DNA of 64,000 nucleotides from Paucibacter sp. Y2R2-4 (GTDB taxonomy: Bacteria; Pseudomonadota; Gammaproteobacteria; Burkholderiales; Burkholderiaceae_C), in NCBI RefSeq assembly GCF_025717535.1, contig NZ_JAJIRO010000001.1:372001-436000 (forward strand). Reading direction: 5' to 3'. Below the pieces are notes generated by a model. That model made no database searches. It was not told where the DNA came from and saw only the letters and a program-made list of their open reading frames with translations. The translations under genes and the position numbers were made by a program. Below are positions 8,818 to 17,412 of this stretch, piece after piece. How positions within the stretch are numbered: position 1 is the first letter of the stretch; each line of letters starts with the position of its first letter.

Positions 8818-10785
8818 ATGACCCAGTCCCCATCAAGCCCGGCGCCAACGCCCCTAACAAATGCAGCAGCGCCCGGACCACTCCAAGCCATGGCCCGGCG
8901 CTTGCCACGCACCAGTGCCCTGGTCTATCTGACGGTGCTGCTGATCCTGGCTGGCATGGCTTTAGGCCAGCGCCTGAGCGAGCGCGCGGGCATGGAGCAG
9001 CTGGCCGCGGTTGCTGCGGAACGCTTAGAGCTTTACGCCGCCAGCTTGGAGGCTGAGCTGGCCCGACATGCCTATCTGCCCAGCCTGATGGCGATCGACG
9101 CCGATCTGCAAGGTCTGTTGGCCGCGCCCGAGGATGCGACCCTGCGCCAAAAGGCGAGTCGCAAGCTGGCTGGCATCAAGGTGCGCGCCGGCCTGAGTCT
9201 GAGCTTTGTCACCGACGCTGAAGGCCGGGTGCTGGCCACCAGCGAGCCGCAGCCGGCCGCCGCCGAGGCAGTAGTGCGGCGCCTCGGCGCGCATCTGCGC
9301 TCCAGCAATGCGCATTTCTTCGCCGCCAATGAACACAACGGCAGCACCGACTACTTCTTGCTGCACAACATCAGCCGTGCGGGTCGTCCGCTCGGTCAGA
9401 TCGTGCTGCGCCTGAATCTGGCTCCGCTGGAAGCCACGTGGGTGGACCAAGGCCTGCGCTCGCAAGGCGAGAAGCTGCTGGTGGTGGACGACAAAGAGGT
9501 CGTCATCATGTCTTCGGTACCAGCCTGGAAATACCACTTGCTCAGTGAGCGCAGCGCGGCCGAGCGCGGCGAGCTGCAGACTTCGGGGCGCTATGCCGGG
9601 CCGCTGCGCGGCGCCCTGAATCTGTTTGATGATGATGGTCTGCAAGACGAGGCACGAGTGGTGGCGGTGCCTCTGCTGCAGAACCCGCCGACGCACGAGG
9701 CTTCAGCGCCGCCACCCGAGAGCAAATCGGTCGCAACGCAGAAGCTGCTGGCTCAGCAGCGCGCGCTGGTGCCGCTGGCTTTGCGTTTGGTGACGCTGTC
9801 AGATCCCGCTGAAGTATGGCGTCAGTCTCGCTATGCCGCCTGGGGCGGCGGTGCGGTCGGTGCTTTGATCGGCCTGCTGGCGCTTTACTTGGCCTCGCGC
9901 CGCCGCGCCCATGACCAGCTCCTGCAAGCCAGCGAGGCCCTGCGCCTGGCCCATGCCCATCTGGAGACCCAGGTGGGCGAGCGCACCCAGGAGTTGAGTC
10001 ACACCAATCAGGAATTGAAGCGCCAGATTGCCCAGCGCTTGCAAGCGGAAGACGAGCTGATGCAGGCCGCCAAGCTGGCCGTGCTGGGCCAGATGTCAGC
10101 CGGCATTGCGCATGAGGTGAACCAACCTTTGACCGCCCTGCGCGCGCTTTCCCGCAACAGCTTGCTGCTGTTGGAGAAAGGCCGCACCGAATCGGTGGGC
10201 AACAATTTGCGCACCATCGACGAGATGGTGGAGCGAATGACCGGCATCACCCGCCAGCTGAAGAGTTTTGCGCGCAAGGCCGAGTCGGTGCATGCGCCGG
10301 TGTCACTGGCAGCGGCAGTGCGCGGCGCCAAGCTGCTGCTGGAGCACCGTTTGCAAGCCGAACTGGTGGACTTTGCGATGAGCCCCGAGCTGGACCAAGT
10401 CTGGGTGCGCTGCGAGCCCAATCGCCTAGAGCAGGTGCTGGTGAATCTGTTTGCCAATGCCGTTGATGCGATGAGGGACGCGCCCCACAAGCGCTTGGCC
10501 ATCAGCACCGCCGCCCTGCCCGAGAGCGCCGGCCGTCGCGTCTTGCTGCGGGTGAGCGACAGCGGCGCCGGCATGCCCGCCGATTTGCTGCCGCGCCTGT
10601 TCGAGCCCTTTTTCACCACCAAGCCGGCTGGCCAAGGCCTGGGTCTAGGTTTGGTCATTTCGTCGAAAATCATCCATGAGTTCGGCGGCAGCTTGCGCGC
10701 CCATGCACGGCCGGCCGACGAGGGCGGCGGCATGACGTTTGAATTCGATCTGGAAGTCTGCACAAGGGATGGCATCAATGTTTGA
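8818..10785 (+). CDS. sensor histidine kinase, DctB-like
   Basis: The 655-residue inner-membrane kinase has a transmembrane helix at about residues 36-52, a large periplasmic sensor region of the Cache/DctB type, a second helix near residue 345 and a coiled-coil linker. The HisKA domain follows (MSAGIAHEVNQPLTAL, His at about 432), then the ATPase N-box (NRLEQVLVNLFANAVDAM) and the G boxes (DSGAGMP, GLGLGLVIS). DctB proteins sense C4-dicarboxylates and phosphorylate DctD. No dicarboxylate transporter gene is adjacent; instead livHMGF is divergent, so the ligand may differ. The gene overlaps the next start codon by 8 bases. Confidence 0.85.
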   Translation: MTQSPSSPAPTPLTNAAAPGPLQAMARRLPRTSALVYLTVLLILAGMALGQRLSERAGMEQLAAVAAERLELYAASLEAELARHAYLPSLMAIDADLQGLLAAPEDATLRQKASRKLAGIKVRAGLSLSFVTDAEGRVLATSEPQPAAAEAVVRRLGAHLRSSNAHFFAANEHNGSTDYFLLHNISRAGRPLGQIVLRLNLAPLEATWVDQGLRSQGEKLLVVDDKEVVIMSSVPAWKYHLLSERSAAERGELQTSGRYAGPLRGALNLFDDDGLQDEARVVAVPLLQNPPTHEASAPPPESKSVATQKLLAQQRALVPLALRLVTLSDPAEVWRQSRYAAWGGGAVGALIGLLALYLASRRRAHDQLLQASEALRLAHAHLETQVGERTQELSHTNQELKRQIAQRLQAEDELMQAAKLAVLGQMSAGIAHEVNQPLTALRALSRNSLLLLEKGRTESVGNNLRTIDEMVERMTGITRQLKSFARKAESVHAPVSLAAAVRGAKLLLEHRLQAELVDFAMSPELDQVWVRCEPNRLEQVLVNLFANAVDAMRDAPHKRLAISTAALPESAGRRVLLRVSDSGAGMPADLLPRLFEPFFTTKPAGQGLGLGLVISSKIIHEFGGSLRAHARPADEGGGMTFEFDLEVCTRDGINV

Positions 10786-12121
10786 GGGATTCAAGGTCTT
10801 GTTCGTGGAAGACGACCCGCCGGTGCGCGCCAGTCTCACGCAAACCCTGGAACTGGCCGGACTGGAGGTCTTGGCCTGCGGCTCAGCCGAAGAAGCCCTG
10901 CCCCATATTCAGCCCGGCGCCCAGTTGGTGCTGGCCACTGATGTGCGCTTGCCGGGCATGGACGGCTTGGGCCTGCTCGACCATGTGGTGGCCACCGATG
11001 CCGAGATCCCGGTGGTCTTGATGACCGCGCATGGCGATGTGGCCATGGCGGTGCGCGCCATGCAAACCGGCGCCTATGACTTCATCGAAAAGCCTTTCGC
11101 ACCGGAGCGCTTTGTGGACGCCGTGGTGCGCGCGCTGGACAAGCGGGTGCTGCGCGTGGCGGTGGATGAGTTGCGCGGCCAGTTGCAGCGCCGCAGCGGC
11201 ATGGAGGCCGTGCTCTTGGGCGACTCACCGGCCATGCATCAGGTGCGCCGCCAGGTCTTGAACCTGGCCGACACCTCGGCCGATGTGATGATTCTGGGCG
11301 AAACCGGCACCGGCAAAGAACTGGTGGCGCGCTGCCTGCATGACCAAAGCCAGCGTCGTGACCGCAACTTTGTCGCCATCAACTGCGGCGGCCTGCCCGA
11401 AGCCTTGTTTGAAAGCGAGCTCTTCGGCCATGAAGCCGGCTCCTTCACCTCGGCCGGCAAGCGCCGCATCGGCAAGATCGAGCATGCCAACGGCGGCACC
11501 TTGCTGCTGGATGAAATCGAAACCATGCCGATGGCGCTGCAAATCAAGCTGCTGCGGGTGCTGCAAGAGCGACGCGTCGAGCGGCTCGGCTCGAATGAAG
11601 AACTGCCCATCAATGTGCGAGTGATAGCCGCCACCAAGGCCGATTTGCGGACTTTAAGCGAGCAGCAAAAATTCCGCGGCGACCTGTATTACCGCCTGAA
11701 CGTGGCGACCCTGAGCCTGCCGCCGCTGCGTGAGCGACGCGAAGACATTCCGCTGCTGTTCGAGCACTTCGTGGCCCAGGCCTGCAGCCGCTATGAGCGC
11801 AGCGCGCCGGAGCTGACGCCACAGCGCTTGCGCGAGTTGATGGCCCACGATTGGCCGGGCAATGTGCGCGAGGTGCGCAATGCGGCCGACCGCTTTGTCC
11901 TCGACATCGTCGGCCAGGAGGGTGCCAGCGACTCTCCAGAGGCCGCGCCGAGCAGCAGCTTGGCGCAGCAAATGGACCAAGTTGAAAAAGCGTTGATCGA
12001 GCAGGCACTGCGGCGCTGCCAGGGGCGTGTGCCCGCCGCGATGGAAATGCTGGGCACCGCCAAAAAGACGCTGTACGACAAGCTCAACCGCCACGGCATT
12101 GAGCTGGAGCGCTTCCGCTAA
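10778..12121 (+). CDS. sigma-54-dependent response regulator, DctD-like
   Basis: From the ATG at 10778 (AAGGGA 8 bases upstream) the product has 447 residues. The receiver domain has phospho-acceptor Asp at about residue 55 (TDVRLPGMDG). A sigma-54 AAA+ domain follows with GETGTGKELVA and GGTLLLDEIETM, then a Fis-type helix-turn-helix (AAMEMLGTAKKTLYDKL). The loop that contacts sigma-54 reads GSFTSA at about residue 221, not the consensus GAFTGA; the key Thr is kept. It is translationally coupled to the kinase gene. The target is unproven; the candidate sigma-54 promoter of livH is the nearest one visible. Confidence 0.87.
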   Translation: MFEGFKVLFVEDDPPVRASLTQTLELAGLEVLACGSAEEALPHIQPGAQLVLATDVRLPGMDGLGLLDHVVATDAEIPVVLMTAHGDVAMAVRAMQTGAYDFIEKPFAPERFVDAVVRALDKRVLRVAVDELRGQLQRRSGMEAVLLGDSPAMHQVRRQVLNLADTSADVMILGETGTGKELVARCLHDQSQRRDRNFVAINCGGLPEALFESELFGHEAGSFTSAGKRRIGKIEHANGGTLLLDEIETMPMALQIKLLRVLQERRVERLGSNEELPINVRVIAATKADLRTLSEQQKFRGDLYYRLNVATLSLPPLRERREDIPLLFEHFVAQACSRYERSAPELTPQRLRELMAHDWPGNVREVRNAADRFVLDIVGQEGASDSPEAAPSSSLAQQMDQVEKALIEQALRRCQGRVPAAMEMLGTAKKTLYDKLNRHGIELERFR

Positions 12122-12139
12122 TCAGCCCATGGGCCAAGC

Positions 12140-13183
12140 CTAGCGGTAATGCTGAGGATCAGCGGAGTCGCTGGGCTTGGCGATCACACGCTTGAAGGAG
12201 TCGCTCATGGGCAGTTGCAGGTTTTGTCCCTTGGGTGGGATCGGCGACTGAAACCATTTTCGGTAGATGGTCTGAATCTCTCCAGAGCGATAGAGCCCAC
12301 CAATCACGCTATCAACCAGGGCCTTGAACACCGGGTCTGCCGCGGGCAGGCCGATGGCATAAGGTTCTAAAGAAAAGGCTTCATCGGAGACCAGATAGTC
12401 GCCGGGGCGACTGCTTCCCAAGAGCGCCATGCGCAAGAGCACATCGTCCATGGCATAGGCCACGGCGCGGTCGGTTTCCAGCAGACGAAATGCATCGCGA
12501 TCGTCCTGCCCGACCAAAATCTTCAAATCCAGGCCCTCGCTCACATTGGCCTGATGCAGAAACTGAATGCTGGTGGTGGCGATGGTGGAAGCCACCGGTT
12601 TGCCACGCAGATCGGCGAGGCTGCGCACCGCACTGGCGCGCTTGGAGAGCAGCCGGGTCTCGGCCACAAAGGTGGTCAAAGAAAAGGCCTGCGTTTTTTG
12701 CCGCTCCAGCGTGTTGGTGGTGATGCCGCACTCCAGATCAATGGAGCCATTCGCCACCAAGGGCATACGTGTGGCCGAAGTGACGGCCACCCGCTTGATC
12801 TCCAGCTCTTGCAGCCCCAAGCGCTGCTGCACCGCCTCGATGATGTGTTGGCAAATATCCACCGAGTAGCCGATGGGTTTGAGCTGGGCATTCAGATAGG
12901 AAAACGGCGCAGAAGCCACCCGGTGGCCGAGCACCAAGACGCCGGTGTCCTGAATCTTGCGCAGGGTCGCCGATTCGGCAAGGCTTGCTTGAGTCGCCGA
13001 GCTGGCAGCTTGCGGCGTACCGGGCACCGGCAGTGAATTGGCCCCAGCAGGCGGGCTCGTGCCCAACCCAAGCAAAACCACCGCCCCCAACAGCAACTGG
13101 GCTGGGCTATGGCGAGAAAGCTGTGCAAACAAGAGACGGAAACAGGAAGACTTAACGGGCACTGAATTGGACAACACAGACAT
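12140..13183 (-). CDS. periplasmic substrate-binding protein, family 3 (amino acid ABC type)
   Basis: The 347-residue product from 13183 has a GAGG ribosome-binding site and an N-terminal hydrophobic export segment (LLLGAVVLLGLG). The SBP_bac_3 fold follows: APFSYLN, PIGYSVDICQHI, SIDLECGITTNTLERQK, and ADPVFKALVDSVIGGLYRSGEI near the end. It resembles the GltI/DEBP glutamate-aspartate binding proteins. No permease or ATPase genes are adjacent, so it is an orphan receptor or works with a transporter elsewhere. A long in-frame extension to 13555 is open but lacks family-like sequence. Confidence 0.82.
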   Translation of the reverse strand: MSVLSNSVPVKSSCFRLLFAQLSRHSPAQLLLGAVVLLGLGTSPPAGANSLPVPGTPQAASSATQASLAESATLRKIQDTGVLVLGHRVASAPFSYLNAQLKPIGYSVDICQHIIEAVQQRLGLQELEIKRVAVTSATRMPLVANGSIDLECGITTNTLERQKTQAFSLTTFVAETRLLSKRASAVRSLADLRGKPVASTIATTSIQFLHQANVSEGLDLKILVGQDDRDAFRLLETDRAVAYAMDDVLLRMALLGSSRPGDYLVSDEAFSLEPYAIGLPAADPVFKALVDSVIGGLYRSGEIQTIYRKWFQSPIPPKGQNLQLPMSDSFKRVIAKPSDSADPQHYR

Positions 13184-13317
13184 CGGACCTCGGCAGTTGG
13201 CGGGCGAGGAAGGTTCCCCCAAGCCGTGGCGGGCATTGTCGCCAGCCACAAGCCGCTGACAAGCGTAGAAGCACCAAGGCCTTGGCCTGTGGCAGCATGG
13301 CAGGCATTCGTGATGCC

Positions 13318-14025
13318 ATGCCTTTGCCGATGAGCCGAAAGACCGCACCCATTGCCGACCCCGCCAGCCACTCAGGGGCTGCGCTGTTTGAAGCCGAGGC
13401 CTTGCCTGAGCTGGACGAAGCGCTCGCGCGCTTACCGCAACGAAGCCAGCAGTTGCTAAAAATAGCCCAGCAGGCTTGGGACAGGCAGCAGGGTTTGTGT
13501 TTGTTTGCCTATGGTTCCTTGATCTGGAAGCCGGGGTTTGAGCCCGCACAAACACTGCCGGCTCAGGTCCATGGCTATCACCGAGCCTTGCGTCTGCGCT
13601 CCTTGGTCAACCGGGGCAGCCAAGAGCGACCGGGTTTGGTCCTGACCTTGCTGTCGGGGGGCAGCTGCCACGGCTTGGTCTACCGAGCAAAGCCTGCCGA
13701 GAGTGAAACTCTGCTGAACGTTTTGTGGGCAAGGGAAATGGTGGTGGGCTCGTATGAGCCGCGTTGGCTGAACTGCAAGACGCCACATGGCCCGGTAAGA
13801 GCCCTTGGCTTCACCCTGTCGCGCGCCAGCCCCGGCTATGTGGGCGAGCTCAGCGATGCGGCCTTGCTCGACATCTTCAAGCACTCGCACGGTCGTTACG
13901 GCAGTACCTTGGACTATTTGATGCGCACCGTCCAAAGCCTGCGGGACCGAGGACTGCGAGACGCCGATCTGGAACGGCAATGGAGACTCGCGGCCCGCCA
14001 TGGCCTGTGCCCGGCATTGAATTGA
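13318..14025 (+). CDS. ChaC-like gamma-glutamylcyclotransferase
   Basis: The 235-residue protein carries the ChaC-type substrate loop FAYGSLIWKPGFEP, followed by VHGYHRALRLRS and the R-G-P-G-L region (RGSQERPGLVLTLLSGG). ChaC enzymes cleave glutathione to 5-oxoproline and Cys-Gly in the cytoplasm. The start is uncertain: in-frame starts exist at 13282 (TTG), 13297, 13318 and 13330, and none has a strong ribosome-binding site. The gene is divergent from the binding-protein gene. Confidence 0.83.
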   Translation: MPLPMSRKTAPIADPASHSGAALFEAEALPELDEALARLPQRSQQLLKIAQQAWDRQQGLCLFAYGSLIWKPGFEPAQTLPAQVHGYHRALRLRSLVNRGSQERPGLVLTLLSGGSCHGLVYRAKPAESETLLNVLWAREMVVGSYEPRWLNCKTPHGPVRALGFTLSRASPGYVGELSDAALLDIFKHSHGRYGSTLDYLMRTVQSLRDRGLRDADLERQWRLAARHGLCPALN

Positions 14026-14067
14026 ACTGAGATGTGCTGAGGCTTGAGGCTTGAGGCCCAGGCTCGC

Positions 14068-14736
14068 TCAGGTCTTCAGCAAGGACTGCTTCAAGCGTTT
14101 CAGTCGCGCCAGGTCTTCCTCAGTATCCACATCGAGCAGGACACCGGGATCGTCCAGCTCCACTGCCTGCGAGGGATAACGCGCAACCAGTCGCCTCGCG
14201 CCCTCATCTCCCTGCAGGTCCAATAGCTCTGGAAACAATTCCGCACTGAAGCCGACGGGATGGCCGCGCCGGCCATGGTGTTGAGCAAAGGCCACCGCAT
14301 ATTGCTCCAGCGCCTTGGCCACCGCCAAAATGCTAGAAGCCTGCAAGAGCGGCATGTCGCCGGGCACGATCAACCAACCATCAGCATCGCCGCTGGCCCC
14401 GACGCCGGCGGCAATCGAGTGGCCCATGCCCACCGAGGCGGGCCGACCGCTGCTGTCAAACTCTGGCAGCACGACCACATCGCGGGCCGCCACCAGCCCC
14501 AGCACCAAGGGCGCCAAAGCGGCGGTGGTAACGACCACCACCCGCAAGCGCGTCTCAATCGCGTGGGCCACGGTGGCTGACAGCACGGTATCAGACAGCC
14601 CGGGTTCGGCATCGAACGCCAGCTCCCCTTGATCCCCCAATTTTTGCGCCAACTTGTGGCCTTGACCCAGAAACCGCTGACCTCGGCCAGCGGCCAGCAC
14701 CAGGATTGCTGGTCGCCGTCTTATCATGCCCAACAT
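14068..14736 (-). CDS. MobA-like NTP transferase (MocA-type molybdopterin nucleotidyltransferase family)
   Basis: The 222-residue protein has the nucleotide-binding start LVLAAGRGQRFLGQGHKL, LIVPGDMPLL for the metal-binding Asp, GRRGHPVGF and DVDTEEDL. This is the MobA/MocA nucleotidyltransferase pattern. Members attach CMP or GMP to molybdopterin, and others make unrelated NDP products. A molybdenum role would fit the sulfite dehydrogenase encoded at 52.6-53.9 kb, but the two are not linked. A 21-bp palindrome lies 43 bp upstream of the start. Confidence 0.8.
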   Translation of the reverse strand: MLGMIRRRPAILVLAAGRGQRFLGQGHKLAQKLGDQGELAFDAEPGLSDTVLSATVAHAIETRLRVVVVTTAALAPLVLGLVAARDVVVLPEFDSSGRPASVGMGHSIAAGVGASGDADGWLIVPGDMPLLQASSILAVAKALEQYAVAFAQHHGRRGHPVGFSAELFPELLDLQGDEGARRLVARYPSQAVELDDPGVLLDVDTEEDLARLKRLKQSLLKT

Positions 14737-14778
14737 CCTTTTGAACTTCCCTCAGTGACGCCCGATCATTGCACTGCG

Positions 14779-14799
14779 ACTACTCAGATTCTGAGTAGT
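14779..14799. promoter_or_regulatory. 21-bp perfect palindrome in divergent promoter region
   Basis: ACTACTCAGA and TCTGAGTAGT flank a single central T. The element lies between the divergent MobA-like gene (43 bp away) and pdxH (139 bp away). A one-base centre cannot form an efficient RNA hairpin loop, so a dimeric repressor or activator site is more likely than a terminator. Confidence 0.55.
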
Positions 14800-14938
14800 T
14801 TTGCAGCCTTGTCGCCAGGCTGGCACTTGTGCGCATAGCATGACGTCTGCGCTTTCGATGCAACAGTGGGACCTTCACCTAAGGTGTACTACCGCTTAAA
14901 CCAAGGCCTAGCGGGCCTGAACCCGCCATACTGCTGTC

Positions 14939-15577
14939 ATGAACAAGCTATCCGATCTCCGAAAAAGTTATGAACAAGGCGAGCTCGACGAAAGTCTGGC
15001 GGCCCAGGAACCCCTGAGCCAATTCAAGCAATGGCTGGATCATGCCCTGGCCAGCAAGGTGCCCGAGCCGAACGCCATGACCTTGGCGACCGTGGGCGCA
15101 GATGGCCGCCCGTCGACCCGCATCGTCCTGATCAAGGGCTTTGATGCCCGCGGCATTGTCTGGTTCACCAATTACGAGAGCCGCAAGGGCCAGGAACTGG
15201 CGGCCAATCCGCATGCAGCACTGCAATTCCACTGGGTGGAACTGGAGCGGGTGGTTCGCATTGAAGGCCAGGTGGAGCAGATCGAGCCTGAAGCTTCGGA
15301 TGAGTATTACCAATCGCGCCCCCTGGACTCTCGCTTGGGCGCCTGGGCCTCACCCCAAAGCCAGGTGATCGCTTCGCGCGGCGTGCTGGTTGCCAATGCG
15401 GCCAAGGCGGCGGTTCAGCATGGTTTGAACCCGGCGCGTCCGCCGCACTGGGGCGGCTTCAGGCTCAAACCCGAGCGCTGGGAATTTTGGCAAGGCCGTA
15501 AATCACGGCTGCATGACCGACTCAGCTACCGGCTGCAAGACGATGGTCATTGGCTGAAGGAACGTCTGGCTCCTTGA
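14939..15577 (+). CDS. pdxH: pyridoxamine 5'-phosphate oxidase
   Basis: The 212-residue product matches PdxH throughout: [56 protein letters not shown], and [20 protein letters not shown] at the C-terminal substrate and FMN site. It oxidises pyridoxine or pyridoxamine 5'-phosphate to pyridoxal 5'-phosphate using FMN and oxygen. The length is normal for the family. A 14-bp palindrome (CCTTGAATTCAAGG, 15572-15585) spans the stop codon. Confidence 0.96.
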   Translation: MNKLSDLRKSYEQGELDESLAAQEPLSQFKQWLDHALASKVPEPNAMTLATVGADGRPSTRIVLIKGFDARGIVWFTNYESRKGQELAANPHAALQFHWVELERVVRIEGQVEQIEPEASDEYYQSRPLDSRLGAWASPQSQVIASRGVLVANAAKAAVQHGLNPARPPHWGGFRLKPERWEFWQGRKSRLHDRLSYRLQDDGHWLKERLAP

Positions 15578-15587
15578 ATTCAAGGTC

Positions 15588-16097
15588 TCAGCGCTTGAGG
15601 CCTTGCCCGTCCACCACACGGTAAAACATGCCGTAGGGATCATCCGTCAGCACGGCAAAGACCCCTTCCACCACCACCGGTTCCAAGGTATAGCGCACCG
15701 GCTGTTTGGTACGGACCTCGACCAGGCCTTCGGGCCCGGCAGGCACGCAAAAAGAACAACTGGTCGGCACCGACGACAGCAAAAAGTGGCTTTGCTTGTC
15801 GCCCGGCTCGAGCGGCATCATGAAGCCTTGGACTTTGACCTTCTGCTTGTCCAAGGCCAAGACCTGGGCTGGGAAGGTCGGCAGCAGGCGGTTTTTCTCT
15901 GCCTTGGTGGTGACCGCGGACAAGACACTCCAGGACAGCACCCCATCCCGCTCCTGCAAAGGCTTGAACGGGCTGCGCGGATCGTGATAGCCCGGTCCTG
16001 CGCCGATCGTGGCCTGCGCCCATGCGCCGCTGCCGCTCAAGCCGATCAATAGACTGAGCGCCAACAAGAGTGAGGCTGGGAACATCTTGCTTTTCAT
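15588..16097 (-). CDS. DUF3299-family exported protein
   Basis: The 169-residue protein from 16097 has a Sec signal (SLLIGLSGSGAWA). Its DUF3299-like body carries KVQGFMMPLEPG, SSVPTSCSFCVPAGPEG and a conserved DPYGMFYRV near the end. A CSFC cysteine pair could bind metal or form a disulphide. It is downstream of a MacB/LolE-like permease and its ATPase on the same strand. This combination resembles metal-linked modules such as ZrgABCDE of Vibrio (from memory), but the His-rich ZrgA-type protein is not present. Confidence 0.75.
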   Translation of the reverse strand: MKSKMFPASLLLALSLLIGLSGSGAWAQATIGAGPGYHDPRSPFKPLQERDGVLSWSVLSAVTTKAEKNRLLPTFPAQVLALDKQKVKVQGFMMPLEPGDKQSHFLLSSVPTSCSFCVPAGPEGLVEVRTKQPVRYTLEPVVVEGVFAVLTDDPYGMFYRVVDGQGLKR

Positions 16098-16182
16098 CCG
16101 GGTCTCTTCAAGGGCAAAAACGCTTCGCCAAAGCTCCATTGTGCCCGGCCCATTTCGACCTCGCGGGTTCAGCGCCGCCGAT

Positions 16183-17412
16183 TCAACGCGGCGCCTGGAG
16201 CAAGTCGCTGACGTCCAGGCGAAATGCAGCGCGCGCCGGCCAAGCCGCCGCGAGCAGGCTTAAGCCTAAGGCCAGCACGGGAATCCCTAGCTCCCACCGA
16301 GAGAACCAGACGCCGCTCATCTGCAAGGAGCGATCCGCCGCCAAAACATGGCCCAGAAGGCCGACCAGGCCATGGCCCAGCAGCAGCCCCAAGCCGCTGG
16401 CCAGCAAGGCCAGATACAAAGCCTCGAGGCTCACCAGGGCAGCCACCCGCCAAGGCGGCGCCCCCAACATGCGCAACATCGCCAGATCCGCCTGCCGCGC
16501 TCGCACCGAGTGCAGCAGGGTGACGAAGACCGAGCCCGCCGCCGCCAGCAAGAGCATCAAACCAAAGCCACGCAGGACCTCGGTGCCCACACCCATCATG
16601 CGCAACAACCGGGCGCTTTCTAAGGCGGGTGCGGCGGCTTGCAGGCCGGGCTGTGCATTGACCCAGCGCGGCAGGCTGATCGCGGCCAGCGGGCTGCGAT
16701 AGCTCAGCAGGGCCAGGGTGACTTCACGCCCCGCCTCTTCATGCGGCGCATCTTCAGCTTGATGATCCGAGCCATGTTGATCTGATCCATGGTGCGCCTC
16801 ATGCACAGCCCAAACCGAGGCCAGATCGGTCAAGACCAAACGGTCGATCACGCCCCCTGTCGAGGCCAAAACGCCCACCACGGTATAGGGCTGTTCGGCA
16901 TGCGCATCGCCCTGCTCCCCCAGGCCGTGACTGCCGCTGAACTGTTGGCCCGGGCGCAGCCCGAGTTGCCGCGCCACTTCGGCGCCCAAAACCGCTTGCA
17001 AAGGTCTTTGCCAGAGCTGCCCAGTTGCCAACTTGGCGCGGTAGAGCTCCAAATACTCAGGCGTGGTACCCACGATTCGGTAGCCCTGCAGGCTGTCGCC
17101 CAAGGACAGCGGAATTGCCCGCGCCACCAAGGGTTGAGCCTTTAACAGTGTCAGCGTTTGCAAGGGGATATTGCCCGTGGGCACATCCAGATGAAAGACG
17201 CCGGACAGCATGATTTGCATGGGGCTGCCCTTCGCCCCCACGACCAAATCAATGCCCGCCAAATCACGCTGCACCCCGGCTTCAATCTGTTCGCTGACCA
17301 ACAACACAAAACTGATGGCGGCCAGCCCCAGACTCAAGAGCAAAAGATTGAGACTGGAAGTCAAGGGCTGCGCCCACAAATAGCGCCAGGCCAGCCGCGA
17401 CAAGCTTTTCAT
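16183..17412 (-). CDS. FtsX-type ABC transporter permease with His-rich periplasmic insert
   Basis: From the ATG at 17412 the product has 409 residues. It has an N-terminal membrane helix, a large periplasmic domain and three C-terminal helices in the MacB/LolCE FtsX pattern (RARQADLAMLRMLGAPPWRV). A His/Asp/Glu-rich stretch near the middle of the periplasmic part (HEAHHGSDQHGSDHQ and onward) is unusual and suggests metal binding. The start overlaps the upstream ATPase stop by 4 bases (ATGA). It is one of three genes with the ATPase and the DUF3299 protein. Confidence 0.82.
   Translation of the reverse strand: MKSLSRLAWRYLWAQPLTSSLNLLLLSLGLAAISFVLLVSEQIEAGVQRDLAGIDLVVGAKGSPMQIMLSGVFHLDVPTGNIPLQTLTLLKAQPLVARAIPLSLGDSLQGYRIVGTTPEYLELYRAKLATGQLWQRPLQAVLGAEVARQLGLRPGQQFSGSHGLGEQGDAHAEQPYTVVGVLASTGGVIDRLVLTDLASVWAVHEAHHGSDQHGSDHQAEDAPHEEAGREVTLALLSYRSPLAAISLPRWVNAQPGLQAAAPALESARLLRMMGVGTEVLRGFGLMLLLAAAGSVFVTLLHSVRARQADLAMLRMLGAPPWRVAALVSLEALYLALLASGLGLLLGHGLVGLLGHVLAADRSLQMSGVWFSRWELGIPVLALGLSLLAAAWPARAAFRLDVSDLLQAPR

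Noticed and set aside
14779-14799. Palindrome read as a terminator
   Set aside because: A one-base centre cannot form a normal loop and no gene ends there. Kept as an operator candidate instead.
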